Source: Candidatus Phaeomarinibacter sp.
GTDB lineage: Bacteria; Pseudomonadota; Alphaproteobacteria; CGMCC-115125
Length of the DNA stretch: 16,918 nucleotides
NCBI GenBank assembly: GCA_028279995.1
Contig: JANQMQ010000547.1
Span: 1 to 16,918, forward strand
Reading direction: 5' to 3'
Below, piece by piece: positions 1 to 8,525 of this stretch. Made by a program: the position numbers and the translations under genes. Under the pieces are notes generated by a model. It was given only the letters and a program-made list of their open reading frames with translations, did no database searches and was not told the origin of the DNA. How positions within the stretch are numbered: position 1 is the stretch's first letter; the number at the start of each line of letters is the position of its first letter.

Positions 1-1796
1 ATCGCATCCTGCGTGACTTCGCGTGGTGTTCCCGGAGCAAAGACGACCGAGGCATCCACGGTTTCGCCTTCAGGTGACGGGAAGAACTGGAAGCCCACAC
101 GGCCTGTCTGCATCAGGCCGATGCAGATGATGAATGATGCAACGGCCAATGCCAGCGTCGTGTAGCGCATGTCGAACGCCGTGGCGACGACGTTCTGGAA
201 GGGGCCATCCCGGAACCGCGCGAAGTGATCATTGAACCAGGCATGGAACCGGCTCTGCTTGATGCCGCCCTCGAGGGCATGGTGCATATGTCCGGGCAAC
301 ACCAGGAAGCATTCAATGAGACTTGCCACCATCACCGCCATGACCACCAGAGGCATGGCGCGGAGGATCTGGCCGATGATGTCACCGATCAGCAGGATGG
401 GGGCAAACGCTGCTACCGTCGTAAGAATGGCGGCAAACACCGGCCCAAACATGCGTTTGCCGCCAAGATAGGCCGCGACCGCAGGCGGGTGTCCCTTCTC
501 GCGAAGGGTTGTTGCGTGCTCTCCCACCACAATGGCGTCGTCAACGATGATGCCGATGGTCATGATCAGCGCGAACAGCGAGATCATGTTGATGGACTGA
601 CCGGTGGCCAGCATCACTGCCAGTGTGGCCATCATCGCGACGGGGATACCTGCTGATACCCAGAAGGCGACGCGCGCGTTGAGGAAGACAAACAGGATGG
701 CAAGCACAAGAAGCAGGCCGCCCACACCGTTCTTCACCAGCAGCATGATCCGGTCAAACACCAGGTCAGCCTGCACGTTGAACATTTCCACTCTCAACGT
801 CGGTGGCAGTGTCGATCTGAGGCCGGCGAGCGCCTGCTCCACATTGGCCTGCACGTCCAGCGTATCCGCCGTCATGGCACGCTGGATGTCCAGTTGCATG
901 GCAAGCTGCCCGCTGCGCAAGCCGGTGGGCTGACTCTCATCGAAGCCATCTCGGATGTCGGCGATGTCCTGAAGCAGCACTTTCTCACCGCCGGCCAATG
1001 ACTTGATCTCGATAGCCCCCAGGGCGGCCGGGTCGGTGGCGAGGCCGATGGAGCGCAGCTGTTTTTCCTGCGCGCCTTCAAGGGTTCCGGACGGCAGATC
1101 CTGGCTGACCTGACGAATACGGTTCGAGACATCGGCGACCGACAGATCAAGACGGCGCAGGTTCGATTCAGAGACTTCGACGATGAGCTCTGGATCACGG
1201 ACACCCTTCATCACCACCCGGTCGACACCTGAGTTCAACAGAACGTCGCGGATGTCCTTGGCGTAGGCCCGCAAGGCACTCTCGGTGAAAGGACCGGAGA
1301 TCGCCAGCGCGGCCACGGATTCATAAAAGATGAAGCGGCTGATGACAGCCCGTTCGCTGTCTTGCGGTAGCGTAGTGATGCTTGAGACTGCCTGCTCAAT
1401 GTCGGATTGCGCCCGTTGCATGTCCGCGCCGCTGACAAATTCGACGACGACCTGTGCCACGCCCTCGCGGGCATAGCTGTCCACGCTATCCACCCCATCA
1501 AGGAAACGCACCTCCGGCTCAATGGCCTCGATGATGTTCCCTTCGACATCCTCCGCACTGGCCCCCGGCCATGCGACCACGATGGAGATCGTCGGAATTT
1601 CGGTTTGCGGGAAGAACTGTGTGTTCAGCTGCGACAGGGCATAGATACCTGCCACCACCAACATGCCCATGAGAAGATTGGCAGCGTTGCGGTGGACGAC
1701 GAAGAAGCCGAGTATACCGCGCGGTCGGTCCCCGTCCGCGATGGAGCGATAGGGATCTGTGGGGGCATTCCCAGATGTGTCGTCATGGCTGGACAT
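1..1796 (-). CDS. RND efflux transporter inner-membrane subunit (partial, C-terminal part off the left edge)
   Basis: This is the proton-driven pump subunit of a tripartite RND (AcrB/HAE1-like) efflux system in the inner membrane. The frame is open from the ATG at 1796 to the window edge, giving 598 residues of a family usually about 1,000-1,050 long. A first membrane helix lies at about residues 40-56, followed by the N-terminal porter domain with the FFPQTE segment at 61-66. Helices TM2-TM6 fill about 355-500. The TM4 motif GIIVDDAIVVGE carries the paired aspartates D419 and D420 used in proton relay in this superfamily. The start lies 2 nt beyond the TAG of the adaptor gene, so the two are co-translated as an operon. 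No outer-membrane TolC-type gene is visible. Substrate cannot be deduced. Confidence 0.95.
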   Translation of the reverse strand, partial: MSSHDDTSGNAPTDPYRSIADGDRPRGILGFFVVHRNAANLLMGMLVVAGIYALSQLNTQFFPQTEIPTISIVVAWPGASAEDVEGNIIEAIEPEVRFLDGVDSVDSYAREGVAQVVVEFVSGADMQRAQSDIEQAVSSITTLPQDSERAVISRFIFYESVAALAISGPFTESALRAYAKDIRDVLLNSGVDRVVMKGVRDPELIVEVSESNLRRLDLSVADVSNRIRQVSQDLPSGTLEGAQEKQLRSIGLATDPAALGAIEIKSLAGGEKVLLQDIADIRDGFDESQPTGLRSGQLAMQLDIQRAMTADTLDVQANVEQALAGLRSTLPPTLRVEMFNVQADLVFDRIMLLVKNGVGGLLLVLAILFVFLNARVAFWVSAGIPVAMMATLAVMLATGQSINMISLFALIMTIGIIVDDAIVVGEHATTLREKGHPPAVAAYLGGKRMFGPVFAAILTTVAAFAPILLIGDIIGQILRAMPLVVMAVMVASLIECFLVLPGHMHHALEGGIKQSRFHAWFNDHFARFRDGPFQNVVATAFDMRYTTLALAVASFIICIGLMQTGRVGFQFFPSPEGETVDASVVFAPGTPREVTQDA

Positions 1797-1798
1797 GA

Positions 1799-3124
1799 CT
1801 AGCGTTCCTCTACACGAACACCGGGCCCTGCTTCCGCAAAGCGCGTCGCCAGCACTTTTTCGCCGGGTTTAAGATCACCGCTTACCAGAATGCCGTCGGT
1901 AGTCCGGGCAGCAACTTCGACGGTGCGTGCTTCAAGGCGGCCCTCAGCGATGACATAGACACGGTCGCTGTCATACAGAGCGGTCTCAGGCAGCTGCGCG
2001 ACCTGCGCATAGCGGGTGTCCGGCAGTCGGACCTCCACGAAAGCTCCGGGGCGCAAGGGCGTGTCCGTGCCCTTTGTTTCCAGAAGCGCGAAAGCCTCAA
2101 CACCGCCGGATGACGCAGAGATTTCAGCACCGACACGCTCGATCGTCGCGTCATACTCAATGGTGCGTCCGCCAACACGCCACAGCACTGTTGCCGGGCG
2201 CCCGGTGACATTGCCTTCGGCTTCAATGATGCGGCCATATTGCGCATCCGAGAGCGTGAAGCGGACTTCCAGCCGATCCGCATCCGTCAGGTCCGACAAC
2301 TTGTCGTTAAGACTCACGCGCTTGCCGCGCTCGGCGGAGACATCACCAACGAACCCGGTGAAGGGGGCCACAACACGGGTGTTATTGAGGTCGCGTTCGG
2401 CACGGCGCAGACCGACTTCAAGACGCGAGATGGTGGCTTCCTGCTGTTCCACACGGGAATTCTCTACCGCAACATTACTGACGCGCTGGTCCACTGCCGC
2501 TTCCTGCTGGCGAACGGCAAGACGGCGGTCGTCGACGGTCTTCTGTGAAATGTTGCCGCCCTTGGCGAGGCGGATGGCCCGGTTCAAATCGCGCTGACGA
2601 ATGGTGAGCTGCTGACGCGCATTGTCCAATGCCTGACCTTCCAGAACAGCCCGGGCCTTGATTTCTGTAAGGCGAGCACGGGCCTCATCCAGCTGCGCCA
2701 AGGCTTCGTCGCGCGCAGCTTCATAGTCGAAGGGGTCGATCAGGACGAGCAGATCGTCGGCCTTGATGATCCCGCCCTCTCTGAAGTTTTCACCGGTCTC
2801 CAGGATCTCGCCGGCGACAAGGGCCCGCAATTCAACTTTGCGTCCTGCAACGACTTCACCAAAGACCTGCAACTCCGGCTGGATGTCGGCAAAGGCGACG
2901 GTGGACGCATTGACCGTCCAGACCCGTTCCTCAGGCGCTTCGGGTACGACTTCCGGCTGGGTTATCTGCAGCAGGACAAAGATACCGCCAGCAACGGCTA
3001 GAATGAGGAGCGGCAGAAAGCGCCGCCACAAGGGGGCGCGAGGCTCCTCACCGGGCAGCACAGGGGCACGGTCCCGGCCAAACCGGCGTGTTCTGGGCTC
3101 TTCATCTTCGTAACGATCAAGCAT
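1799..3124 (-). CDS. RND efflux periplasmic adaptor (membrane fusion protein)
   Basis: A 441-residue HlyD/AcrA-type adaptor that links the RND pump encoded just downstream to an outer-membrane channel. After a charged cytoplasmic tail (1-34) there is one membrane anchor at about 35-53 and no lipobox cysteine, so it is held by a transmembrane helix rather than by lipid. The first lipoyl half is near 95-133 (ALVAGEI, then LLVLIDPFDY). A long heptad-rich hairpin spans about 134-248. The second lipoyl half is near 249-282 (VVAPFTGFVGDV), and beta-barrel and membrane-proximal domains follow. The ATG at 3124 has only a weak ribosome site (GAAAG). It is divergent from argE and shares a 261-bp control region with it. 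Confidence 0.93.
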   Translation of the reverse strand: MLDRYEDEEPRTRRFGRDRAPVLPGEEPRAPLWRRFLPLLILAVAGGIFVLLQITQPEVVPEAPEERVWTVNASTVAFADIQPELQVFGEVVAGRKVELRALVAGEILETGENFREGGIIKADDLLVLIDPFDYEAARDEALAQLDEARARLTEIKARAVLEGQALDNARQQLTIRQRDLNRAIRLAKGGNISQKTVDDRRLAVRQQEAAVDQRVSNVAVENSRVEQQEATISRLEVGLRRAERDLNNTRVVAPFTGFVGDVSAERGKRVSLNDKLSDLTDADRLEVRFTLSDAQYGRIIEAEGNVTGRPATVLWRVGGRTIEYDATIERVGAEISASSGGVEAFALLETKGTDTPLRPGAFVEVRLPDTRYAQVAQLPETALYDSDRVYVIAEGRLEARTVEVAARTTDGILVSGDLKPGEKVLATRFAEAGPGVRVEER

Positions 3125-3271
3125 CTAACGTCTTTCAGGCCGCGGCCGGCAGGGTGACTTGTGGCAGGTATCGTGGACCGCGCCAGATGAACGGGCCCAC
3201 AACAGGGTATGAACAGCCAACAAGGCACCTCTACCCGGTGATGCATCAGACCCTAGATGATATACGGTCAT

Positions 3272-3313
3272 CATGTGTGATCCGGATTGCTTTGTGTCAA
3301 ACGATCACACATG
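3272..3313. repeat. Perfect 11-bp inverted repeat, candidate operator
   Basis: CATGTGTGATC at 3272-3282 is exactly complementary in reverse to GATCACACATG at 3303-3313, with a 20-bp spacer. Arm centres are 31 bp apart, close to three helical turns, so a dimer or pair of dimers could bind one face of the DNA. It lies 73-114 bp upstream of the argE start and 148-189 bp upstream of the adaptor start. If transcribed it would form a hairpin with a 20-nt loop, but no T-run follows on either strand. The bound protein is unknown. Confidence 0.55.
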
Positions 3314-3370
3314 CCCGAATCCGTCGTATTTTGGGTAAATTTCCGCAGAAACAGCGGTTTGAGTGAATCC

Positions 3371-3376
3371 GGAGCG
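3371..3376 (+). promoter_or_regulatory. Ribosome binding site that fixes the argE start
   Basis: GGAGCG at 3371-3376 lies 9 nt before the ATG at 3386. The longer in-frame alternative at 3287 begins with TTG inside the inverted-repeat region and would add 33 residues not typical of ArgE. Confidence 0.6.
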
Positions 3377-3385
3377 CAACTACGC

Positions 3386-4555
3386 ATGCCTGACAGTACT
3401 TCCTATGCCGCCCCGGACCTGCTGGCGAAGCTTGTTTCGTTCGATACAACAAGTCATCTGAGCAATCTGGCACTGACGGACTTCATCACGGGGCTGATGG
3501 ATGCCCACGGCATGTCCTATGTGCTGCTGCCCAATGAAGAGGGCACAAAGGCAAATCTCTACGGCACGATCGGTGGCGATGGCCCCGGCGGACTTGTGCT
3601 GTCTGGCCATACGGATGTGGTGCCTGTGGCGGACCAGGACTGGTCGACGGACCCGTTCACCATGGATGCGCGTGACGGACGATATTACGGGCGCGGCACG
3701 TGCGACATGAAAGGCTTCATTGCCTGCGCCCTTGCCCAGTTGCCCAAGCTCGCACAGGCAAAGCTGGAGCGGCCGGTACACTTTGCCTTCTCCTATGACG
3801 AAGAAATCGGGTGCCTGGGCGTACGCCCGATGATCGCCCATATCGCAGAGCACCTGCCGAAGCCGGATCTGGTCATTGTCGGTGAGCCGACAGACATGGC
3901 GGTGGTCGACGCGCACAAGGCGATACGCTCGTTCCGCGTCGAGATTACGGGCCTCGAGTTCCACTCCAGCCAGACCGACAAGGGTGTCAATTCCATCATG
4001 GCCGCAGCGCGGATGATCACGCATCTGGGTGAGATAGAGGAAGAAATGCGCCAACGCGGCGACGCATCCGGGCGGTTCTCCCCCCCATATACCACCCTGT
4101 CCATTGGCCGCATTGAAGGGGGGACCGCAACCAACATCGTGCCACGCCATTGCTGGTTCACATTCGAGCATCGCACACTGCCGGGCCAGGACGAGGACGA
4201 GATCAGCACGCGGCTGATGGACTTCGCACGGAAAAACCTGCTCCCGGACATGCAGTCGATTTATCCCGGTGCTGATATCACCATTCGGACGCTCGCACAG
4301 GCACCGGGCCTCAAAGCCAGCGAAGACGTGTCACCCCTTGAAACCGCAGTGATGATGCTGGCTGGAACGAACGACCGCCAAGCGGTGTCTTACGCCACGG
4401 AAGCCGGACTGTTTCAGGATGTGGGCATACCGACACTGGTATGCGGCCCGGGCAGCATTCAGCAGGCGCACAAACCGGATGAATGGGTGACGAAGACACA
4501 GCTGGATGCATGCGATGATTTTCTGTCGCGGCTGGTAGACCACATCAGCGTTTGA
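3386..4555 (+). CDS. argE: Acetylornithine deacetylase (M20 family)
   Basis: A cytoplasmic metal-dependent hydrolase of 389 residues, the usual ArgE length, that removes the acetyl group from N-acetylornithine to give ornithine. M20 peptidase motifs are in order: SGHTDVVPV with H75 and D77, GRGTCDMKG with D107, YDEEIGCLG with the catalytic E139 and metal ligand E140, GEPTD with E167, and a late histidine H362 in QQAHKPDEW. The lid/dimerisation domain begins near 180. The start at 3386 is chosen for its GGAG site and because residues before it are unlike the family. It runs opposite to argDF and ends in an 11-bp tail-to-tail overlap with the lipoprotein gene. DapE or another M20 deacylase is the alternative; the argDF neighbours favour ArgE. 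Confidence 0.9.
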   Translation: MPDSTSYAAPDLLAKLVSFDTTSHLSNLALTDFITGLMDAHGMSYVLLPNEEGTKANLYGTIGGDGPGGLVLSGHTDVVPVADQDWSTDPFTMDARDGRYYGRGTCDMKGFIACALAQLPKLAQAKLERPVHFAFSYDEEIGCLGVRPMIAHIAEHLPKPDLVIVGEPTDMAVVDAHKAIRSFRVEITGLEFHSSQTDKGVNSIMAAARMITHLGEIEEEMRQRGDASGRFSPPYTTLSIGRIEGGTATNIVPRHCWFTFEHRTLPGQDEDEISTRLMDFARKNLLPDMQSIYPGADITIRTLAQAPGLKASEDVSPLETAVMMLAGTNDRQAVSYATEAGLFQDVGIPTLVCGPGSIQQAHKPDEWVTKTQLDACDDFLSRLVDHISV

Positions 4556-5201
4556 TGACGAAACCAAGCTCTGCGTTCAGACCGTTCTCAAGTGCGCTGT
4601 TGAGGGAATTTGCCACTTCTTCCATCAATGCAAAGTAGACACGGTCGCGTTCATTGAGACTGGCGCTTTCCAGAATCTTGCGTGTGCCGACCACCCTTAC
4701 ACTAACGCTGCCGATACGCCCGACCACCGGGTCAATGACTTCGACGTCCACCGCGGCAACAGCATCGATCTGCGTGTCTGCTTCATCACGAAACAGCCCG
4801 CCAACACCTTCTTCGACCTGCAAAGCCTTCCGGGTTACCGAGCCGTCCTGCAGGATCACACGCAGGATTGTTCCGTCACGGGCCCCCGGCCCACCAGCGG
4901 ATGCGGTCAGCCTGTCACGGGTCCAGGCACGCACAATGCTTGGTGGGCTGTTGGTATTGCGGTGCCCGATATGAGGCGGGATGCCTGGCTGACGCCATGG
5001 CTCCACAAGCTCAATAGATGCAACGTCCAGGACCAGGGGCGCCCTGTGAGCGAAGGTGATGGTTGCTGTAACCGGACCGGATGGAGGCGGTCGCGTATCC
5101 GCACATGCCGCCAGAAATCCGCCGACCACAATAGCGGCAGCAAGGCTATGTGCCTTTGATCTCACCAGGGTCGAAATCATATGTGCTGCTGCAGAACTCA
5201 C
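4545..5201 (-). CDS. Putative lipoprotein of unknown function
   Basis: A 218-residue protein that I do not recognise. A short basic stretch (RSKAH), a hydrophobic segment and the lipobox LAAC (cysteine 33 from this start) indicate a lipid-anchored envelope protein. The mature part is mixed alpha/beta-looking with no cysteine-rich or catalytic motif that I can name. The start is uncertain. GTG at 5201 has AGAGG 6 nt upstream; ATG at 5180 and GTG at 5165 would give more standard signal peptides with the cysteine at about 26 or 21. All three lie inside the 3' end of hslO (overlap up to 56 nt), implying translational coupling. Its 3' end overlaps argE by 11 nt on the other strand. Confidence 0.75.
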   Translation of the reverse strand: MSSAAAHMISTLVRSKAHSLAAAIVVGGFLAACADTRPPPSGPVTATITFAHRAPLVLDVASIELVEPWRQPGIPPHIGHRNTNSPPSIVRAWTRDRLTASAGGPGARDGTILRVILQDGSVTRKALQVEEGVGGLFRDEADTQIDAVAAVDVEVIDPVVGRIGSVSVRVVGTRKILESASLNERDRVYFALMEEVANSLNSALENGLNAELGFVIKR

Positions 5202-6156
5202 ATCGTACCTCTATGCGGCCTTCGTCGGTATGCATGTCGGCTATTTCATCTGAGCCGAATCCCTCAAGCACGCCCTTAATGTAATCCCTGGAGCACCGGC
5301 ATGAGAAGCTGAGAGGATGCGACGCAAAAGCACGCACCCCGTCCTCATGATAGAGCCTATACAATAACTGTTCTGCAGGCAGGGCCGGATCAACCAGTTC
5401 GTGATCTTCAACAGTCTGCATGAGAACCGTTGCACGGTTCCAGTTTTCATCTTCCGCATCGTCGGCGTCCGGCCTGACACCGTCAGGTGCATCACCGGGA
5501 TCAAGGTCGCGAACATGTCCGCCCTCTTCCGGCATGGACTGGATCATGATCCCGCCGGCCCGCCATCCCGCATCGGCAGCGCCGCCCGCGTCCCGCTCAA
5601 GGGTCTCGGCAACCACCAGTTTGATGAGTGTGGGCAGCTGCTCTGACCTGCGGAAATAGTCCTCGCCGCAGGCAGCAATCGTGTTGCCCTCAAGTGGCAC
5701 AACACCCTGATAGGAGTTGCGGCCCGGCCCCTGATCGACGGTGAGAGCCATGCTGCCTTTACCGGTCAGCTCCGCCAATGTGGGCGTGTCGCTCTCGATG
5801 GAGGCTACGGCTTTCGCATCGAAATGGGCGTAGCCGCGCAGACCGCCATCCTTCGTCATGTCGGCAACAAGCAGATCAACCGGACCATCGCTCGATGTCT
5901 GCACGGTAAACCGGCCTTCAAGCTTGAGAGCCGTTCCAAGCATGGAGACCAGCAGCAGCGTCTCGGCGAGCAGTCGTGAGACAACGGGGGGATAGTCGTG
6001 ACGGCTGAGTATGTCCGAGATGACCGGACCCGTGCGGGCCACACGGCCACGCACGCTCATGCCCTCAATCGCAAATGGGAGCACCAGATCGTCCGTCGGA
6101 TCCACAAGGACCTTTGTATCACCTGCAGCAGATGTCATCTGTGTTGTCTGATCCAT
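5146..6156 (-). CDS. hslO: Redox-regulated holdase chaperone Hsp33
   Basis: Hsp33 is a cytoplasmic ATP-independent chaperone switched on by oxidation of a zinc centre near its C-terminus. The 336-residue product has the family N-terminal core (RGRVARTGPVISDIL near 37-50, then LLAETLLLVSMLG) and the four zinc cysteines as CRC (C286, C288) and CEFC (C319, C322). Length exceeds the roughly 290-300 of the E. coli protein, partly through an acidic, Gly/Asp-rich stretch at about 210-238 in the linker. The start at 6156 lies 6 nt after the argF stop, so it is the third gene of an argD-argF-hslO unit, an arrangement I know from other Alphaproteobacteria. No separate promoter is visible. Confidence 0.95.
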   Translation of the reverse strand: MDQTTQMTSAAGDTKVLVDPTDDLVLPFAIEGMSVRGRVARTGPVISDILSRHDYPPVVSRLLAETLLLVSMLGTALKLEGRFTVQTSSDGPVDLLVADMTKDGGLRGYAHFDAKAVASIESDTPTLAELTGKGSMALTVDQGPGRNSYQGVVPLEGNTIAACGEDYFRRSEQLPTLIKLVVAETLERDAGGAADAGWRAGGIMIQSMPEEGGHVRDLDPGDAPDGVRPDADDAEDENWNRATVLMQTVEDHELVDPALPAEQLLYRLYHEDGVRAFASHPLSFSCRCSRDYIKGVLEGFGSDEIADMHTDEGRIEVRCEFCSSTYDFDPGEIKGT

Positions 6157-6162
6157 CAGCTG

Positions 6163-7086
6163 CTAGTCCAGGCACCAGGCCAGGATGCCCTTTTGAGCAT
6201 GCAGACGGTTTTCAGCTTCGTCGAAGATGATTGACTGCGGCCCGTCGATGATGTCCGCCGTCACTTCCTCACCACGGTGAGCGGGAAGGCAATGCAGGAA
6301 CACAGCATCTTCATGTGCAGCACCCATGACGGATGCGTTCACCTGATAAGGCGCGAGCAGGTTGTGGCGGCGTTCCGCCTCCTTGTCGCCCATGGAGACC
6401 CAGGTGTCAGTCACGACAGCATCCACGCCATCGGCTGCTTCGTGGGCATCGTGAACGAGACGTACTTTGCCACCTGCGGCAACAGCTTCCTCAATGCATT
6501 CGGCCGGCGGCGCCAGTTCCGGCGGGCAGGCAAGCATCAGTTCAAAGTCGAAGCGATGGGTTGCTTCAATCCACGAGCGGGCCATGTTGTTGCCGTCGCC
6601 AATCCAGGCAACGCGCTTGCCTGCAACGGGGCCCCGATGTTCTTCAAATGTCATGATATCGGCCATCAACTGACAGGGATGCCCCTGGTCAGAGAGGCCA
6701 TTGATGACGGGGACGGAGGCATGCTCTGCCAGCTCCTGCATCTTGGCATGCTCATCTGTCCGCAACATGATGATGTCCACATAGCGGGACAGCACCCGGG
6801 CTGTATCGGCAACACTTTCGCCGCGCCCAAGCTGCATTTCCCCGCCATTCAGCAACAGCGCCTCGCCGCCAAGCTGACGCATGGCAACATCGAACGAAAC
6901 TCGAGTGCGCGTTGACGGCTTTTCAAAAATCATTGCCAACAGATAGCCCTCAAGCGGTTTGTCCGCATCCTGACGGCCCTTCGGCCAGCCGCTACGCGCC
7001 TGCTTCGCGGCACGGGACCGATCCAGAATGTCGCGCAAAGCCGACTTATCAAGGGTGTTGAGGTCGATGAAATTCCTGTGTGTCAT
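6163..7086 (-). CDS. argF: Ornithine carbamoyltransferase
   Basis: A cytoplasmic enzyme that makes citrulline from ornithine and carbamoyl phosphate. The 307-residue product carries the carbamoyl-phosphate motif STRTR (58-62) within [11 protein letters not shown], the HPCQ motif (136-139), the ornithine-binding DTWVSMG loop (227-233) and the [10 protein letters not shown] signature (265-274). All key residues are present. I place the start at the ATG at 7086, which overlaps the argD stop as ATGA and gives the family N-terminus. The frame extends upstream to 7140, but that would add 18 residues encoded inside argD. HslO follows after 6 nt. Confidence 0.96.
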   Translation of the reverse strand: MTHRNFIDLNTLDKSALRDILDRSRAAKQARSGWPKGRQDADKPLEGYLLAMIFEKPSTRTRVSFDVAMRQLGGEALLLNGGEMQLGRGESVADTARVLSRYVDIIMLRTDEHAKMQELAEHASVPVINGLSDQGHPCQLMADIMTFEEHRGPVAGKRVAWIGDGNNMARSWIEATHRFDFELMLACPPELAPPAECIEEAVAAGGKVRLVHDAHEAADGVDAVVTDTWVSMGDKEAERRHNLLAPYQVNASVMGAAHEDAVFLHCLPAHRGEEVTADIIDGPQSIIFDEAENRLHAQKGILAWCLD

Positions 7087-8315
7087 GACGCCGACACCTT
7101 TTCCTTGCCTGCCCCTTCTCCCGACGAGAGAGCAGCACATACTGCTTCGATGCGCGCAACGGCTTCCATTGCTTCATCTTCGGTAATGATCAGTGGCGGC
7201 AGGAGCCGCACCACATTGTCGCCCGCTGCAACCGTCAGCAGCCCCTTGTCCATGAATGCCTTTTGAAGCTCGGTATTGGGCTTCTTGCACTTGAGGCCGA
7301 GCATCAGACCGCGCCCGCGCACGGCTTCAATGACATCGGGATACTCATCCGCCAGCATTGCCAGGCCCTGGGACAGGCGACCGGAGACACGGCGCACATG
7401 CTCAAGAAACTCAGGCTTGGAGACCTCATCAATGACGGCACCACCAACAGCCATGGCAAGCGGATTACCGCCGTAGGTGGATCCGTGGGTGCCGGGCGTC
7501 ATACCCTTTGCCGCTTCCGCGGTGGCAAGACAGGCGCCCAACGGAAACCCACCACCAATGCCCTTGGCGCTTGCCATGATATCTGGCTCGAAGCCCATGT
7601 CCTGATAGGCATAAAGGTGCCCGGTCCGACCGACACCTGACTGCACCTCGTCGAGCACCAACAGCAGGCCATGCTCATCAGCGAGGGCCCGAAGTGCGCG
7701 GATGAAGTCCTTGGATGCTTCACAGATGCCGCCTTCGCCCTGAATGGGTTCGATCAGGAAGCCTGCGGTGTTTTCACTGATCGCCGCCATTACGGCCTCA
7801 ATGTCGTTTAACGGCACCTGCACGAATCCAGGCGTCGCAGGCCCGAACCCTTCAAGGTATTTTTCCTGCCCACCGGCAGCGATGGTCGCGAGTGTCCGTC
7901 CGTGGAAGGCACCTTCAAAGGTGATCAGTTCATACCGCTCGGGATGTCCTGATGCAGCATGATACTTGCGCGCCATCTTGATGGAGGCCTCAAGCGCTTC
8001 CGCGCCTGAATTGGCAAAGAAGACCGTGTCCGCGAAGGTCAGGCTGATGAGTTTTTCAGCCAGCGCCGTCTGCCCTTCGACCTGATACAGGTTGGAGACA
8101 TGCCAGACCTTGCCGGCCTGTTCCGTCAGTGCATCGACCAGTTTGGGATGCGCATGGCCCAGGGCGGTGACCGCGACACCGGCACCGAAATCCAGATACC
8201 GATCGCCATTGCTGGCGATGAGCCACGCGCCCTCCCCTCGCTCAAACGATACATCGGCGCGAGCATAGGTTGGCAGGACGGGACTAATAGCGGCTTCTGC
8301 GGCGTGGGTGGCCAC
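7083..8315 (-). CDS. argD: Acetylornithine aminotransferase (PLP-dependent)
   Basis: A class III aminotransferase of 410 residues, normal length, converting N-acetylglutamate semialdehyde to N-acetylornithine (often also acting in lysine synthesis as DapC). Motifs include [10 protein letters not shown] (101-110) for cofactor phosphate binding, IEPIQGEGG (188-196), [12 protein letters not shown] with D222 contacting the pyridine ring, and [13 protein letters not shown] with the Schiff-base lysine K251. The start is GTG at 8315, preceded by AAGGAT at a spacing of 6-7 nt. Its stop overlaps the argF start (ATGA). It is the first gene of its operon, behind a terminator and a leader hairpin. Other class III aminotransferases are excluded mainly by the argF linkage. 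Confidence 0.94.
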   Translation of the reverse strand: MATHAAEAAISPVLPTYARADVSFERGEGAWLIASNGDRYLDFGAGVAVTALGHAHPKLVDALTEQAGKVWHVSNLYQVEGQTALAEKLISLTFADTVFFANSGAEALEASIKMARKYHAASGHPERYELITFEGAFHGRTLATIAAGGQEKYLEGFGPATPGFVQVPLNDIEAVMAAISENTAGFLIEPIQGEGGICEASKDFIRALRALADEHGLLLVLDEVQSGVGRTGHLYAYQDMGFEPDIMASAKGIGGGFPLGACLATAEAAKGMTPGTHGSTYGGNPLAMAVGGAVIDEVSKPEFLEHVRRVSGRLSQGLAMLADEYPDVIEAVRGRGLMLGLKCKKPNTELQKAFMDKGLLTVAAGDNVVRLLPPLIITEDEAMEAVARIEAVCAALSSGEGAGKEKVSAS

Positions 8316-8416
8316 GGGTTTATCCTTTTTGCATCATCGTGTGTTTCAAACGCATGCGGCCCCGAATTGAACGGGGCCGGCAGCCATTTGGTCATCTGGC
8401 CATCAGAAAACAAAAA
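8316..8416 (-). promoter_or_regulatory. argD leader and promoter region with an 8-bp hairpin
   Basis: About 100 bp lie between the permease terminator and the argD start, so the argD-argF-hslO promoter should be here. On the transcribed strand CGGCCCCG (8379-8372) and CGGGGCCG (8364-8357) pair perfectly around a 7-nt loop, ending about 40 nt before the start codon. No T-run follows, so it is not an intrinsic terminator by itself. The element TGTTTCAAACG (plus strand 8342-8352) matches 10 of 11 bases of TGTGTCAAACG upstream of argE (3293-3303). Confidence 0.4.
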
Positions 8417-8436
8417 AGCCGCCGACGGTCGGCGGC
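8407..8436 (-). terminator. Intrinsic terminator of the ABC permease gene
   Basis: On the minus strand a 9-bp arm pair (plus-strand positions 8418-8426 and 8428-8436, GCCGCCGAC / GTCGGCGGC) forms a tight GC-rich hairpin. It is followed directly by TTTTTTGTTTT (8417 down to 8407). It sits about 90 nt after the permease stop and just ahead of the argD leader, separating the two transcription units. Confidence 0.85.
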
Positions 8437-8465
8437 AAGGCCAGAAATGAGGATCGGATTCTTTC

Positions 8466-8502
8466 GTGGACGCGAGCCTATGTCAATATGTCCCGCGTCC
8501 AC
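8466..8502 (-). other. 9-bp hairpin in the permease 3' untranslated region
   Basis: GTGGACGCG (8466-8474) and CGCGTCCAC (8494-8502) are perfect reverse complements with a 19-nt loop. It lies between the permease stop and the intrinsic terminator and lacks a T-run. It may protect the 3' end of the message or have no function. Confidence 0.4.
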
Positions 8503-8525
8503 AAAGTTGCAACGCTGCAGCCCGC

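Larger units (their letters stand above)
3125..3385. promoter_or_regulatory. Divergent intergenic region between the efflux adaptor and argE
   Basis: These 261 bp separate two divergent genes and must hold promoters for both. I see no convincing -35/-10 pair on either strand. The notable content is a perfect 11-bp inverted repeat (listed separately). Next to it are three copies of TGTGTSA: plus strand 3274-3280, plus strand 3293-3299, and minus strand 3305-3311. The segment from about 3255 is visibly more AT-rich than the coding sequence around it, as expected of a promoter. Confidence 0.6.

Noticed and set aside
3276..3309. CRP-like half-sites TGTGATC and GATCACA
   Set aside because: The halves are separated by 20 bp rather than the 6-8 bp that a CRP/FNR dimer needs.
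3380..4171. Long open frame on the minus strand within argE
   Set aside because: It lies wholly opposite a conserved enzyme gene; its composition is that of a GC-rich antisense frame with no recognisable domain.
6277..6915. Long open frame on the plus strand within argF
   Set aside because: Antisense to the conserved argF motifs, with no family resemblance and no plausible start.
8320..8355. Short leader reading frame ([11 protein letters not shown]) ending in the argD ribosome site, as a possible arginine attenuator peptide
   Set aside because: It has only one arginine, a poor ribosome site and no terminator hairpin linked to it.
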